Below, piece by piece: positions 54,625-63,882 of a stretch of 64,000 nt of DNA. Under the pieces are notes generated by a model. That model did no database searches. It worked only from the letters and a program-made list of their open reading frames with translations, and was not told where the DNA came from. This DNA comes from Vreelandella profundi (GTDB taxonomy: Bacteria; Pseudomonadota; Gammaproteobacteria; Pseudomonadales; Halomonadaceae): assembly GCF_019722725.1 (NCBI RefSeq), contig NZ_CP077941.1, positions 682,001 to 746,000 on the forward strand, written 5' to 3'. Each line of letters starts with the position of its first letter. Positions within the stretch are counted from its first letter, which is position 1. A program made the translations under genes and the position numbers.

Positions 54625-55138
54625 CGCTAAAGCAAACAGGATAATTATTATCGCGGGTATGCTGCTGGTTCTGGCCGTTATTAATGGGGCCATTTGGCAG
54701 AAAGAACGTCATTTGGCGCTGGGTGAAATTGTTTACCTTGAACTCGCGCCGGTTGATCCGCGCTCATTGATGCAGGGCGACTACATGGCGTTGAACTTTG
54801 CCATTACCGGCCGTATTCAAGCGACGTTGAATCACGAGAGTAACTTCCCGAATGCCCGCAATGGCCACGTCGTGGTGCGCTTAGATGACCAGTATATCGC
54901 CCATTTTCTGCGGTTAGATGATGGCAGCCCGATTGGCGATCAGGAGCGTCGCCTACAGTATCGGCTGCGCAATGGCCACGTGCGCTTTGCTACCAATGCA
55001 TTCTTCTTCCAGGAAGGCCACGCCGAACGCTATCAACCCGCTCGCTACGGGCAGTTTCGCATTAACGACCAGGGCTCACCGCTTCTGGTTGCATTATACG
55101 ATAGCGAGCTGCAACCGCTCGGCAGCCTGGCTAGGTAG
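54614..55138 (+). CDS. GDYXXLXY-domain periplasmic protein
   Basis: A 174-residue protein with one N-terminal anchor helix (IIIIAGMLLVLAVINGAIW) and a periplasmic domain. LAPVDPRSLMQGDYMALNF contains the GDYMALN version of the name-giving motif. It is last in the trio with DUF2157 and DUF4401. AGGAG lies upstream of the ATG at 54614. Function unknown, but constant linkage suggests a membrane complex. Confidence 0.88.
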   Translation: MMPNAKANRIIIIAGMLLVLAVINGAIWQKERHLALGEIVYLELAPVDPRSLMQGDYMALNFAITGRIQATLNHESNFPNARNGHVVVRLDDQYIAHFLRLDDGSPIGDQERRLQYRLRNGHVRFATNAFFFQEGHAERYQPARYGQFRINDQGSPLLVALYDSELQPLGSLAR

Positions 55139-55206
55139 CGCGCTGTGAAACGCATATTCGCATTTCGAACCCCCGCCTTTGCTAAACCGAGTAGATAAAG
55201 ACGACC

Positions 55207-55236
55207 GTTATTGATAGTTATTGATAGTTATTGATA
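55207..55236. repeat. Three perfect 10-bp tandem repeats upstream of the MscS gene
   Basis: The decamer GTTATTGATA is repeated at 55207-55216, 55217-55226 and 55227-55236. It is in the 264-bp gap before the channel gene, whose other parts show nothing recognisable. Confidence 0.9.
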
Positions 55237-55402
55237 ATAGCGGCGCTGCTCCTTGCGCCATCAAGTAAGGTAGGCTGTACTTTACGCTTGCTCTGTCTTA
55301 CCCCCACTGACATGGATGGCCCTGACATCATTGCAGGGCTGGCTACGTAATTGGTCTGTCGATGGTCGGTAAGTTGATTCACCTTACTTAATAAAGGCAT
55401 GT

Positions 55403-57136
55403 ATGAAAGCAAACGGCTTATGGCCCGCATGGATGGTGCTGATCACAGCACTGCTATTTTCCAGCGTGTGTGTGGCGCAAACTCAGGGAGAAGAGAGCGA
55501 AGATAATCGGTGGTTTGCCGTTGATGAGCTAAATACGGGGTTGGAGGAAGCTCCGGAGGAGGTCAATTTAATCACCCCACGCGAGGCAATTCGCAGCTTT
55601 CAAGCGCTGACGGACAACGAAGAGTTTGCGGCGGCGGCGCATGTTCTCAATTTGTCCGATTTATCACCCGCCGAGCAGCGCGAGCAAGGGCCGGAGCTAG
55701 CCAAGCAGTTGGCTGAAGTGCTCAAACGAGGCGAGTTGCTGAACGTTTCCAACCTTCCTGGTCGTCGCGATGCGATCATTGAGAATACGGCCGGGCAGGA
55801 ACCTAATCCTCAAGCAGGCCAGCCGCGTCGAGACCTTGAGATAACGTCGCTGAAAGTGGGCAGTGATGCGTACGACATACGATTGGGCCGCTATCGAGCC
55901 GGGGACGAGGATCCCGTCTGGCTGATTATGTCAGACAGCGTGTCGTCGATTCCGCTACTTTATAAAGAATATGGTCCTTCCATGCTGGAGGAGCATATTC
56001 CGGAACGCTTTAAGGAATCGCTCGGCGTGCTGATGATTTGGGAGTGGATCGCCATTCCCATTTTCCTGATATTGGTTGCGCTCATGGGATGGGGGATTTA
56101 TAGCTTTGTTGGATTGTTGGCGCGACTGATTCCTTCCGGCGCAAAAAGCATCTTTGTGGGCAGAATAAAAAGCCCTATGGCACTCATCGTGATGTCGCTG
56201 GTGACGCAGATGATGCTGGACTACGTGGTCTCATTCTCCGCTATCGCCATGGGTACCTTCCGCGTTGTGTTAACCGCCGTTCTGGCGTGGGGCGCGGCAA
56301 CTATTGCACTGCGCTTGGTCGATACCATTATGCTGCGTATGACGCGGCGTTTAGTGGGTGAGATTGATGACACAAAATCTCGCGATGAGCGCCGGCTGTT
56401 AACATCCCTTTACGCGTTGCGCCGGGTCATCATTCTGATAACGGTCATTGCCGTATCGGTTTACGTACTCAGCCAGGTTCAGATATTTGAAACACTCGGC
56501 TTGTCTATTCTCGCCTCCGCAAGCGTTCTCGCCGTGCTGGTCGGTATTGCTGGTCAGGCCATGCTGGGGAACATTCTGTCTTCTTTTCAGCTGTCGCTGG
56601 CCAAGCCGATTCGGATCGGTGATCTGGTGATGTTTGAAGGGCAGTGGTGCTATGTGGAAGGGATTTTTTATACGTTTATTCGATTGCGCTCATGGGACGA
56701 GCGGCGGCTAATCGTGCCGGTCACCTACTTTGTGTCTAAACCGTTTGAGAATCTCTCGGTAAAAAGTACCAAGATGTATCGGTTTTTGGAATTGACGCTG
56801 CACCTAAGCGCTGACGTCGAGCTTTTAAGGCAGACGTTTCTAGCCTTTGCTAAGGACGAAGAGAATGTCATCGAGCACCACAAGCTGCTGTGCTATGTGA
56901 CAGGGCAAACTGCAACGGCGCAGATCATTACTTTTTACCTGATGACGTCCGACCCGCTAGCAGGCTGGGTGGCAGAAATGAACGTGCGTGAGAAACTGCT
57001 GGCCTTTATTCGCGATAACCATCCGGATTGGTGGCCACGCGATGTCATGGTCATTAGCCATAACGATATTGCGCGCGGGGAACCGGGCAAACGCTCTACG
57101 CCAGTGGATAGCGCTGACGTAAAACCTTCTGAATAG
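55403..57136 (+). CDS. MscS-family mechanosensitive channel (large type)
   Basis: A 577-residue channel. A signal peptide (about 1-26) is followed by a periplasmic domain to about residue 205, several helices (about 210-370), and the MscS pore and beta domain with VLVGIAGQAMLGNILSSFQL and LAKPIRIGDLVMFEG. The MscS core is complete and the C-terminal domain ends near residue 560. It protects cells from hypo-osmotic shock, useful to a salt-adapted organism. A strong hairpin follows. Confidence 0.92.
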   Translation: MKANGLWPAWMVLITALLFSSVCVAQTQGEESEDNRWFAVDELNTGLEEAPEEVNLITPREAIRSFQALTDNEEFAAAAHVLNLSDLSPAEQREQGPELAKQLAEVLKRGELLNVSNLPGRRDAIIENTAGQEPNPQAGQPRRDLEITSLKVGSDAYDIRLGRYRAGDEDPVWLIMSDSVSSIPLLYKEYGPSMLEEHIPERFKESLGVLMIWEWIAIPIFLILVALMGWGIYSFVGLLARLIPSGAKSIFVGRIKSPMALIVMSLVTQMMLDYVVSFSAIAMGTFRVVLTAVLAWGAATIALRLVDTIMLRMTRRLVGEIDDTKSRDERRLLTSLYALRRVIILITVIAVSVYVLSQVQIFETLGLSILASASVLAVLVGIAGQAMLGNILSSFQLSLAKPIRIGDLVMFEGQWCYVEGIFYTFIRLRSWDERRLIVPVTYFVSKPFENLSVKSTKMYRFLELTLHLSADVELLRQTFLAFAKDEENVIEHHKLLCYVTGQTATAQIITFYLMTSDPLAGWVAEMNVREKLLAFIRDNHPDWWPRDVMVISHNDIARGEPGKRSTPVDSADVKPSE

Positions 57137-57188
57137 AGCGAGATTAGGCAGCGCAAGCGCTATTGAAAAGATCGGCTTCTAAAAGACA

Positions 57189-57226
57189 TCGCCCGCTGTC
57201 GCTGAATAATCAGTGGCAGCGGGCGA
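57189..57226. terminator. Strong hairpin between convergent genes
   Basis: TCGCCCGCTG (57189-57198) pairs with CAGCGGGCGA (57217-57226), with further pairing inside (GCTGA with TCAG). There is no T-run, so it is a bidirectional, terminator-like structure between the MscS and nitroreductase genes. Confidence 0.55.
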
Positions 57227-57275
57227 AAGCAAGTTCGTTATGAGCGCTTACTTAGGACATGTCATAAGCCGTGAC

Positions 57276-57875
57276 TTAAGAAAATACGCGGAAGCGTTGC
57301 TCATCGTCCATGAACGTTTTCTCGCCAAACGGTGCTTCATTAGAACCGAAGGGCATTTGCGCGCGCAGTGTCCAAGAAGCCGGCAGATCCCAGGCATCAA
57401 ATACGGCATCGTCAATAATGGGGTTGTAGTGCTGCAGGCTGGCGCCAATATCGGCCTGTGAAAGGGCCGTCCATACGGCAAACTGGGCGATGCCGGTAGC
57501 ATGCTCTGACCAAACAGGGAAGTTGTCGGCGTAGAGCGGGAATTTCTCTTGCAGCCCTTTGACAACCTCTTGGTCTTCAAAAAACAGCACGGTGCCAGCA
57601 CCAGCAGCAAAGCTGTTGACCTTCTTCTCAGTAGGCTCAAAAGAGTCAGCAGGTACGATCTTACGCAGCGTTTCCATGACTAGCTGCCAGAGCTTGTCGT
57701 GCTGTTCGTTGAACAGAATAACCGCACGCGAGCTTTGTGAGTTGAACGAGGTGGGTGCCTGCTTAACAGCTTCTTTGATCAATGCCGCTGTATCATCTTG
57801 GCTGATGGCAATATCTTTGCCGATGACATACTGGCTACGACGCTTCTTAAAGATTTCAATCGCTGGATTAGTCAT
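57276..57875 (-). CDS. Nitroreductase family flavoprotein
   Basis: A 199-residue FMN-dependent reductase of the YdgI/HBN1-like group. FKKRRSQYVIGK near the start gives the FMN-binding arginines, and APTSFNSQSSRAVIL and FAVWTALSQADIGASLQHYN are family signatures. It may reduce nitro compounds or quinones using NAD(P)H. It is separated by 183 bp from the upstream gene on the same strand and probably has its own promoter. Confidence 0.92.
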   Translation of the reverse strand: MTNPAIEIFKKRRSQYVIGKDIAISQDDTAALIKEAVKQAPTSFNSQSSRAVILFNEQHDKLWQLVMETLRKIVPADSFEPTEKKVNSFAAGAGTVLFFEDQEVVKGLQEKFPLYADNFPVWSEHATGIAQFAVWTALSQADIGASLQHYNPIIDDAVFDAWDLPASWTLRAQMPFGSNEAPFGEKTFMDDEQRFRVFS

Positions 57876-58058
57876 TAAACGCTCCTTCTTAATTTATCCG
57901 AATTTTTGAGGGGGGAAGATAACCTCAAAACATTGAAAATGAATTTAATATATATCCGGATTAGAAACCATGGAGAAAAGTCAGCGGTTTCAGTGAAAAA
58001 AATCCTTTTATTCATCTCTTTAACAATGCCCGCAGGCACCGGTGGCCGACTAGAGCGC

Positions 58059-61000
58059 CTATTTCGCGCTTTCGGCCAATTTTTCCTGCGCCAAGCGCTT
58101 GGCGCCCGCGATATCCTGCTTGCCGGACCCCAGGCGCGGAAGAACATCTACGCTAAGCCAGTCACTGGGTACCATCATGGGCTTCGTACCGTTAGCGAGC
58201 ATCGCGGTTTTTACGGTGCTGGCATCTACGGGCGTTTCCGATAGCAGCACAATACGTTCGCCTTTACGGCTATCCGGGATGTTGACCGCCATCAGCGCGG
58301 TGTCGGGCTCCTCAAGTGCGGCTTTAACGGCTTGTTCTACGGCACCTAGCGCGACCATCTCGCCGCCAATTTTGGCAAATCTTGCGTAGCGGTCGATCAG
58401 CGTTAAAAAGCCGTCTTCGTCGAGAAATCCTTTGTCCCCCGTGACGTACCAGCGCTGGTCATCAATGTCGCGGAGCGCCTCAGCGGTGCGTTTAGCGTCG
58501 TTAAGATAGCCCTGCATGACCTGCGGGCCGCTGATCAAAATCATACCGGCTTCGCCAGTAGGCAGTTCTTCGAAGCTTTCAGGCGCAACGACTTTGAATC
58601 CCGTTCCGGGCAGCGGCATGCCTACGCTGCCAATCTTGCTACCGCGCTGCACCTGCTGGTAGTGAACGCCCAGGGTATCCGGTAAGTTGACCGAGGCAAC
58701 TGGTGATGTCTCCGTCGCGCCATAGCCTTCATAAATCGGTTTGTAGAATTTCAGCGCAAAGCTTGTGCGCACGCTGTCATCGAGCTTTTCTGCGCCGGCC
58801 ACGATCACCCTCAAGCTATCCAGCATTAGCGGGTGCACCTTTTGACTGCGTACGAACAGGCGCAGAAGGCTGGATGTGCCAAACATAATGGTCGCCTTGT
58901 GCTTAGCAACCGCGCCGGCAATGCCGTGGGCATCGGTTGGGTCGGTGTGACACACTAGCGGCAACCCTTCAATGAGCGGTAGCAGCTGCGTGACTGTGAG
59001 GCCAAAGGCATGAAACAGCGGCAGCGATCCCATCACAACGTCGTTGCTTTGTGTATTAAGAACGTCAGATGTCTGTTTGATATTGGCCATGAGGTTAAGG
59101 TGGCTCAATATCACGCCCTTAGGCTGGCCTTCGCTACCGCTGGAGAACAGAATTGCGGCCGTTGCATCGGCATCATGGCTACGGCTAAAGCAGCGCTGTA
59201 ATAGCCACGTGGGCAGTAGGCGTACCGCAAGCCAGGTGCTGACACGCTCGGCGCGGCTAATCGTTGCCTGTAGGGTTTCCAAATACACGACCTGCTGCTG
59301 GCCAAGTAACTGGTCAACCGCTAACCCACGCTTGGCTAGCGTTGCTACAAAGCGCTTTGAGGTGAACACCGTCGTAATCTCTGCCTGGGCGAGAGCGGAC
59401 GCCAGCGCCTCTTGGTTCGCCGTGTAATTGAGGTTCACAACGGTTTTTCCCGCTAGCAGGGTGGCCATGTTGGTGATCACCCCAGCGCTGCTGGTAGGCA
59501 GTAATAAACCAACGTTTTGCCCAGGGCAGCGTTTACGGATGCGTTTAGATAGCAGGATGCTGGCAGTTAACGCTTGGCTGGCACTGAATGGGCGCCCAAG
59601 AGTGTCGGCCAGAGCAAGCTCGCCTGGGCGGCGCTTAACGCTTTGAATCCAGGCGTTAGCAAGCGTGGGTAGCTCGTCCATGGCCCGCTGCCAGGAGTGG
59701 CTCGCCTGTTCAAAAATGCGTCGTTTAAGTACATCGGCCGGCGTGTCCTTGGGCAGTGATTTTCCAAAAGCGACCACCACCGAACGGTGCAGCGGGGAAT
59801 GACGCAGCTCTTTAAGCTTGCTGGAGGAATGTGAGAACTGGCTGCCCCATAGCCCACGCAGATAGAACGGCACGATTTTGACGTCAGGATTAGCCATTTT
59901 ACAGGCGCGTTCATAGCCACGGCGGAACTCGCCAAGCTGGCCATTGCGACTAATCGCTCCTTCCGGAAACAGGCACACCACTTCGCCGGCATTGAGCAGG
60001 TCGGCCACATCGCTTAGCGCCTGTTCGGCAGCGGCGCCGGGCTCGATAGGAATACAGCCCAGCGCTTTAAAGAACCAGCGTAGATACCAGCGCTGGTAGA
60101 TGCTTTTCAGCATGACAAAACGTACGGGCCGAGGGCTGGCAATTTGCACCATGGCCCAATCTAACCAGCTGATATGGTTGCCCAGCAGTAACACGCCGCC
60201 TTGCGCCGGTAGGTTTTCCAGGCCGTGAACATCCACGCGATAGCGGCGCGTGAGCAGGAAGCTCAGCAGAAGGCGCACCAGGCTTTGGGGTAGCTTGAAG
60301 ATAGTGTAACCACCGCCGACCATGGCCACGGCCGCGATGAGCAGCAGCAGATAGTGACTATCCACACCGGCCAGTGCGAATAGCGCCGTGAGCATCAAAA
60401 AGCCCAGCATGGCGATATTTTGAATCCAGTTGTTGGCGGCCAGCACGGTGCCTAATTCATTGTCGGCGGCGTGAAACTGGATCAGCGCATTGAGCGGTAC
60501 GATAAACAGCCCACCCATGATGCCAATAAATACAAAGTTAACGGCTTGGCTGACAGGTGTGGTTAAAAGCGGCAGGCACCATAACCCTACTGCGATCCCA
60601 ATTGCCCCGATCGGGATTAAGCCGGTTTCAATGCGGTTGCGGGAAAGCTTGCTAGCGAGCATAGATCCCAGTGCAATGCCGATACCGCTGGCAGCGAGAA
60701 TGCCCTGCAGCACCAAGGTGTTATCGATACTTAGCGCGTCTTTGGCATAGGCCGGGAAGGCGGCCAGCAGTACTTGGCCGACAGACCAAAAGGTAGCCAG
60801 GCCGATAATGGAAAGCCGGATGACGGGCTGACGCGCGATGAGTCGCAGGTTATCTTTTAAGGCGTGGCCCTTAATGTAGCGCTGCCAGGTAAGCGGTGTT
60901 TCTGAGCGTGGGGTGTTATCCAATGGCAGGCGATAAAGTGTGACCACTTGGAGAGCGCTATTGAGTACTAGCAGCCAGCCCAGCGGTGCAATGTGGCGTA

Positions 61001-61529
61001 GCAGCTGCGCTGGCGTCTGGTCATCAGGCGACACCCAGGTTTCAAACAGCGCGGTAAAGGCCACGGTGCCCGCTAAAATAGCGCCGATAGTGACCGCCTG
61101 AATCAGTCCGTTGGCTTCCGCCAAGCGTGGCTTGCCGAACAGCCCCCTAACCAAGCCGTATTTGGCCGGGGAGTAAAAAGCCGATTGAATGGCCAGCAGT
61201 AGCGTCATCGCGAACGCTAACCAGAACCACCCCTGATAATACGCGGCGGTGATGCCGAGTGAAACGGCCACTGCCGCCCAGGCGGAAACGCGCAAAACGC
61301 GCACCTTGGGGTAGCTATCTGCCACGTGGCCTGCAGGGCTAAACAGTAAAATAAACGGCAGCAAAATTAAGCCGTTGACCAGCGCCGTGAGGACGACCTG
61401 AGCGGTGCCGTCATAGCTTTTGAAGATCGTGTTTTGAATAACGATCTTGTGGCCCAAATCGACAAACGCATTGAGAAAGATCGCGATCAAGTAGGGCCAG
61501 GCGCCCCTCATGTGCAGCACGTTTCGCAT
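58059..61529 (-). CDS. aas: LplT-Aas fusion: lysophospholipid flippase and acyltransferase/acyl-ACP synthetase
   Basis: A single 1156-residue protein with three parts. An N-terminal major facilitator (about 1-420; HKIVIQNTIFKSYDGTAQV) corresponds to LplT. A PlsC acyltransferase follows (about 430-620) with the HxxxxD motif in GNHISWLD (H452, D457). A C-terminal AMP-binding domain has the loop SSGSEGQPKGVILSH (K804). In E. coli LplT and Aas are two proteins that import and re-acylate lysophosphatidylethanolamine; here all steps are in one chain. Divergent from the HTH gene at 61669. Confidence 0.95.
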   Translation of the reverse strand: MRNVLHMRGAWPYLIAIFLNAFVDLGHKIVIQNTIFKSYDGTAQVVLTALVNGLILLPFILLFSPAGHVADSYPKVRVLRVSAWAAVAVSLGITAAYYQGWFWLAFAMTLLLAIQSAFYSPAKYGLVRGLFGKPRLAEANGLIQAVTIGAILAGTVAFTALFETWVSPDDQTPAQLLRHIAPLGWLLVLNSALQVVTLYRLPLDNTPRSETPLTWQRYIKGHALKDNLRLIARQPVIRLSIIGLATFWSVGQVLLAAFPAYAKDALSIDNTLVLQGILAASGIGIALGSMLASKLSRNRIETGLIPIGAIGIAVGLWCLPLLTTPVSQAVNFVFIGIMGGLFIVPLNALIQFHAADNELGTVLAANNWIQNIAMLGFLMLTALFALAGVDSHYLLLLIAAVAMVGGGYTIFKLPQSLVRLLLSFLLTRRYRVDVHGLENLPAQGGVLLLGNHISWLDWAMVQIASPRPVRFVMLKSIYQRWYLRWFFKALGCIPIEPGAAAEQALSDVADLLNAGEVVCLFPEGAISRNGQLGEFRRGYERACKMANPDVKIVPFYLRGLWGSQFSHSSSKLKELRHSPLHRSVVVAFGKSLPKDTPADVLKRRIFEQASHSWQRAMDELPTLANAWIQSVKRRPGELALADTLGRPFSASQALTASILLSKRIRKRCPGQNVGLLLPTSSAGVITNMATLLAGKTVVNLNYTANQEALASALAQAEITTVFTSKRFVATLAKRGLAVDQLLGQQQVVYLETLQATISRAERVSTWLAVRLLPTWLLQRCFSRSHDADATAAILFSSGSEGQPKGVILSHLNLMANIKQTSDVLNTQSNDVVMGSLPLFHAFGLTVTQLLPLIEGLPLVCHTDPTDAHGIAGAVAKHKATIMFGTSSLLRLFVRSQKVHPLMLDSLRVIVAGAEKLDDSVRTSFALKFYKPIYEGYGATETSPVASVNLPDTLGVHYQQVQRGSKIGSVGMPLPGTGFKVVAPESFEELPTGEAGMILISGPQVMQGYLNDAKRTAEALRDIDDQRWYVTGDKGFLDEDGFLTLIDRYARFAKIGGEMVALGAVEQAVKAALEEPDTALMAVNIPDSRKGERIVLLSETPVDASTVKTAMLANGTKPMMVPSDWLSVDVLPRLGSGKQDIAGAKRLAQEKLAESAK

Positions 61530-61668
61530 GTATAGGTTGCCTTATTCATTCCTAGAAGTAGTAGCAATGTGTACAAGAGACGATATTTTTGCAACTCTAA
61601 TGCGCTAAGTTGTAGCATGCAGGCTTTAGAGTATCTTTATTTGCTACTTTTGGTGCTAGGAGGCGCTT

Positions 61669-62403
61669 GTGTCCCAGGCCGGCTCACTCATTACGACCTT
61701 GAAACGCCAGCTTCGTGCTCAGGGTAAAACCTACGCTGATGTCGCCCAGTGGCTGGCCTTAAGCGAGGCCTCTGTTAAGCGCCTGTTCGCAGAGCAGCAC
61801 TTCACGCTGGCACGGCTTGAGTGCATTTGTGATCAGCTCAATATTGAGTTCGCCGAGCTGGTGCAGGCCATGCAGAATGATGAGCAGTGTTTACAGCAGC
61901 TGACCCAGGCTCAAGAGCAAAGCATTGCCGATGATCGTGAGCTGTTTCTGGTCGCCGTTTGCGTCATTAATGGCTATAGCTTCAACGAAATCCATCATCA
62001 ATACCAGTTGAGCGAGGCGGAATGCACGCAGCAGCTGGTTAAACTTGAGCGGCTTAAGCTGATTGATTTGTTGCCAGGTAACCGGATAAGGCGCCGGGTA
62101 GCCGCAAATTTTCGCTGGCGCCCGGGTGGTCCGATCCAGTGCTTTTTCCAGCAATATCTAGCCAGCGAATTTTTTCGCTCCCGCTTTGATAGCGACAGCG
62201 AAAAGTTAATGGTGCTGAACGGCTTATTGTCCCCCGCGGGCAATGAAGAGTGGCAGCAGACGATGCAGCGCCTCGCGAAAGAGTTTCATGCCCTGTGTGA
62301 GCGGGAAAGTAGCCTGCCTATCCATAAGCGCTTTGGCACCACGTCTGTGCTGGCCGTTCGCCAGTGGCAATCGGTGTTGTTTAAAGAGTACGCACGCCGT
62401 TAA
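61669..62403 (+). CDS. HTH (XRE-type) transcriptional regulator
   Basis: A 244-residue regulator with an N-terminal XRE helix-turn-helix (TLKRQLRAQGKTYADVAQWL, then LSEASVKRLF) and an uncharacterised C-terminal domain with FNEIHHQYQLSEAECTQQL, possibly a second helix-turn-helix. The start is GTG at 61669, set by AGGAGG at 61660-61665. Divergence from the aas fusion gene suggests control of membrane repair, but this is inference. Confidence 0.85.
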   Translation: MSQAGSLITTLKRQLRAQGKTYADVAQWLALSEASVKRLFAEQHFTLARLECICDQLNIEFAELVQAMQNDEQCLQQLTQAQEQSIADDRELFLVAVCVINGYSFNEIHHQYQLSEAECTQQLVKLERLKLIDLLPGNRIRRRVAANFRWRPGGPIQCFFQQYLASEFFRSRFDSDSEKLMVLNGLLSPAGNEEWQQTMQRLAKEFHALCERESSLPIHKRFGTTSVLAVRQWQSVLFKEYARR

Positions 62404-62461
62404 GCTTGTTCATTAACCAGCCCCTTTTAGATGATGATATTGCTATGAGCCTGACCGCTTT

Positions 62462-63355
62462 ATGACGACTGTCCCTTTTCAAGCCTTGGCATGCCCGCTG
62501 GATGGTAAGCCGTTAACAATGGCGAACAACGCCTGGCGCTGCACTGCCGGGCACAGCTTTGATATCGCCAAGCAGGGCTATGTGAACCTGTTTCCGGTGC
62601 AGCAAAAGCGCTCAAGCGACCCTGGCGATAGTAAAGCGATGGTGGCTGCTCGGCAGCGCTTTCTTGACGCTGGTTTCTATCGGCCAATTGCAGACGCGGT
62701 GAGCGATGCCGTGTTGGGTCAGACGGAGCGGCAGCCGACACGCGATACGTCGTTTAGCTGTTTGGATGCAGGCTGTGGTGAAGGTTACTACCTGCGCCGG
62801 TTGGCCGGTGCAGCGCAAGATGCGTTGCCGCTGGCGCTGATGGGGCTGGATATCTCTAAGTGGGCGGTGCTGGCCGCGGCAAAGCAAGATAGCCGACTGG
62901 GGAGGCAACAAGAGCATAGCCAGGCGCCGCAAATCCAATGGGTGGTTGGCAGTAATGCGCACTTACCGGTGCAATCACAAACATTAGACAGCGTGCTGTG
63001 CATGTTTGGCTTTCCCGTCATGGATGAATTTGCACGCGTGCTGAAACCGGGCGGCATGCTGTTGCAGGTTGAGGCGGGGCCAAGCCATTTACGTGAGCTG
63101 CGGGAAGTGATCTATCCCACCTTAAAGCCCGAGCGTTCAGGTGAGGCAGAGGTGCCGGAAGGTTTTATACATCACCATACTGAGCGCCTTTGCTACTCGC
63201 TCACACTGGAAGGCGCTGAAGAAATTTCGGATCTGCTGGCGATGACGCCGCATCTTTATCGAGCTAGTGCGGAAGGCCGTACGCGCGCTGCGGCACTTGA
63301 AACGCTAGCGATCACGGTAGAGGTGCGTCTAGTGCAGTGGCTGCGAAGTGAGTAG
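62462..63355 (+). CDS. rlmA: 23S rRNA (guanine745-N1)-methyltransferase
   Basis: A 297-residue SAM-dependent enzyme that methylates G745 of 23S rRNA. The N-terminal zinc module aligns with E. coli RlmA (CPLD in place of CPLC, then C27 and H31), and QGYVNLFPVQQKRSSDPGDS follows. The methyltransferase fold has LDAGCGEGYYLRRL and the late motif FPVMDEFARVLKPGGMLLQV. The zinc ligand equivalent to E. coli Cys8 is Asp14 here. It stands after the HTH gene and converges with the cold-shock gene. Confidence 0.96.
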   Translation: MTTVPFQALACPLDGKPLTMANNAWRCTAGHSFDIAKQGYVNLFPVQQKRSSDPGDSKAMVAARQRFLDAGFYRPIADAVSDAVLGQTERQPTRDTSFSCLDAGCGEGYYLRRLAGAAQDALPLALMGLDISKWAVLAAAKQDSRLGRQQEHSQAPQIQWVVGSNAHLPVQSQTLDSVLCMFGFPVMDEFARVLKPGGMLLQVEAGPSHLRELREVIYPTLKPERSGEAEVPEGFIHHHTERLCYSLTLEGAEEISDLLAMTPHLYRASAEGRTRAAALETLAITVEVRLVQWLRSE

Positions 63356-63386
63356 GGCTCAGGCGTAATTGTTAACGAGCAGACGC

Positions 63387-63414
63387 AACAAGGCCCGCAT
63401 AAGCGGGCCTTGTT
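63387..63414. terminator. Bidirectional terminator between rlmA and cspA
   Basis: AACAAGGCCCGC (63387-63398) and GCGGGCCTTGTT (63403-63414) form a 12-bp stem with a four-base loop. A second hairpin at 63417-63436 (TCGAACCT and AGGTTCGA) lies next to it on the cspA side. Confidence 0.85.
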
Positions 63415-63484
63415 ATTCGAACCTCGAAAGGTTCGAGCAAACTCAAAAGTCTATGTTTTAAAATATGTTTTAAAAAACGTAGGC

Positions 63485-63691
63485 TTAGGAGATTTGCTTG
63501 ATGTTTGAAGCCTGAAGGCCTTTCTTACCCTGGGTAACGTCAAAAGAAACGTTAGCGCCTTCTTGCAGGGTTTTGAAGCCGTCTGACTGAATTTCAGAGA
63601 AATGAGCGAACAGGTCATCGCCGCCGTCAGAAGGAGCAATAAAACCGAAGCCTTTAGTATCGTTGAACCACTTAACTGTGCCAGTAGACAT
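63485..63691 (-). CDS. cspA: Cold-shock domain protein
   Basis: A 68-residue cold-shock protein that binds single-stranded RNA and DNA. RNP1 is KGFGFIAP and RNP2 is DDLFAHFS; the length is standard for the Csp family. AAAGGA lies upstream of the ATG at 63691, so the longer frame to 63772 is only its leader. A leader of up to about 190 bases (63692-63882) separates it from the next frame, as is common for cold-shock genes. Confidence 0.95.
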   Translation of the reverse strand: MSTGTVKWFNDTKGFGFIAPSDGGDDLFAHFSEIQSDGFKTLQEGANVSFDVTQGKKGLQASNIKQIS

Positions 63692-63808
63692 AGTAAAAAT
63701 CCTTTCGCGCAAAGCGCTTAATAAAGTTCCTGGTATCACCCAGATTAATAGCGGATAAAACAAGGAATACAATTACAGGCTTGCCGAAAGATTTCGTACA
63801 TATCAATC

Positions 63809-63844
63809 TCGTACACTTCTGAATCTTTTTCGTACACTTCTGAA
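63809..63844. repeat. 15-bp direct repeats upstream of cspA
   Basis: TCGTACACTTCTGAA occurs at 63809-63823 and 63830-63844, with a related partial copy (TTCGTACAT) at 63793-63801. The 21-bp period is two helical turns. It lies in the cspA promoter or leader, a possible regulator site. Confidence 0.7.
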
Positions 63845-63882
63845 ACCATGCTGCTTGCTAACCAACTGGCGACACAGTGTCA

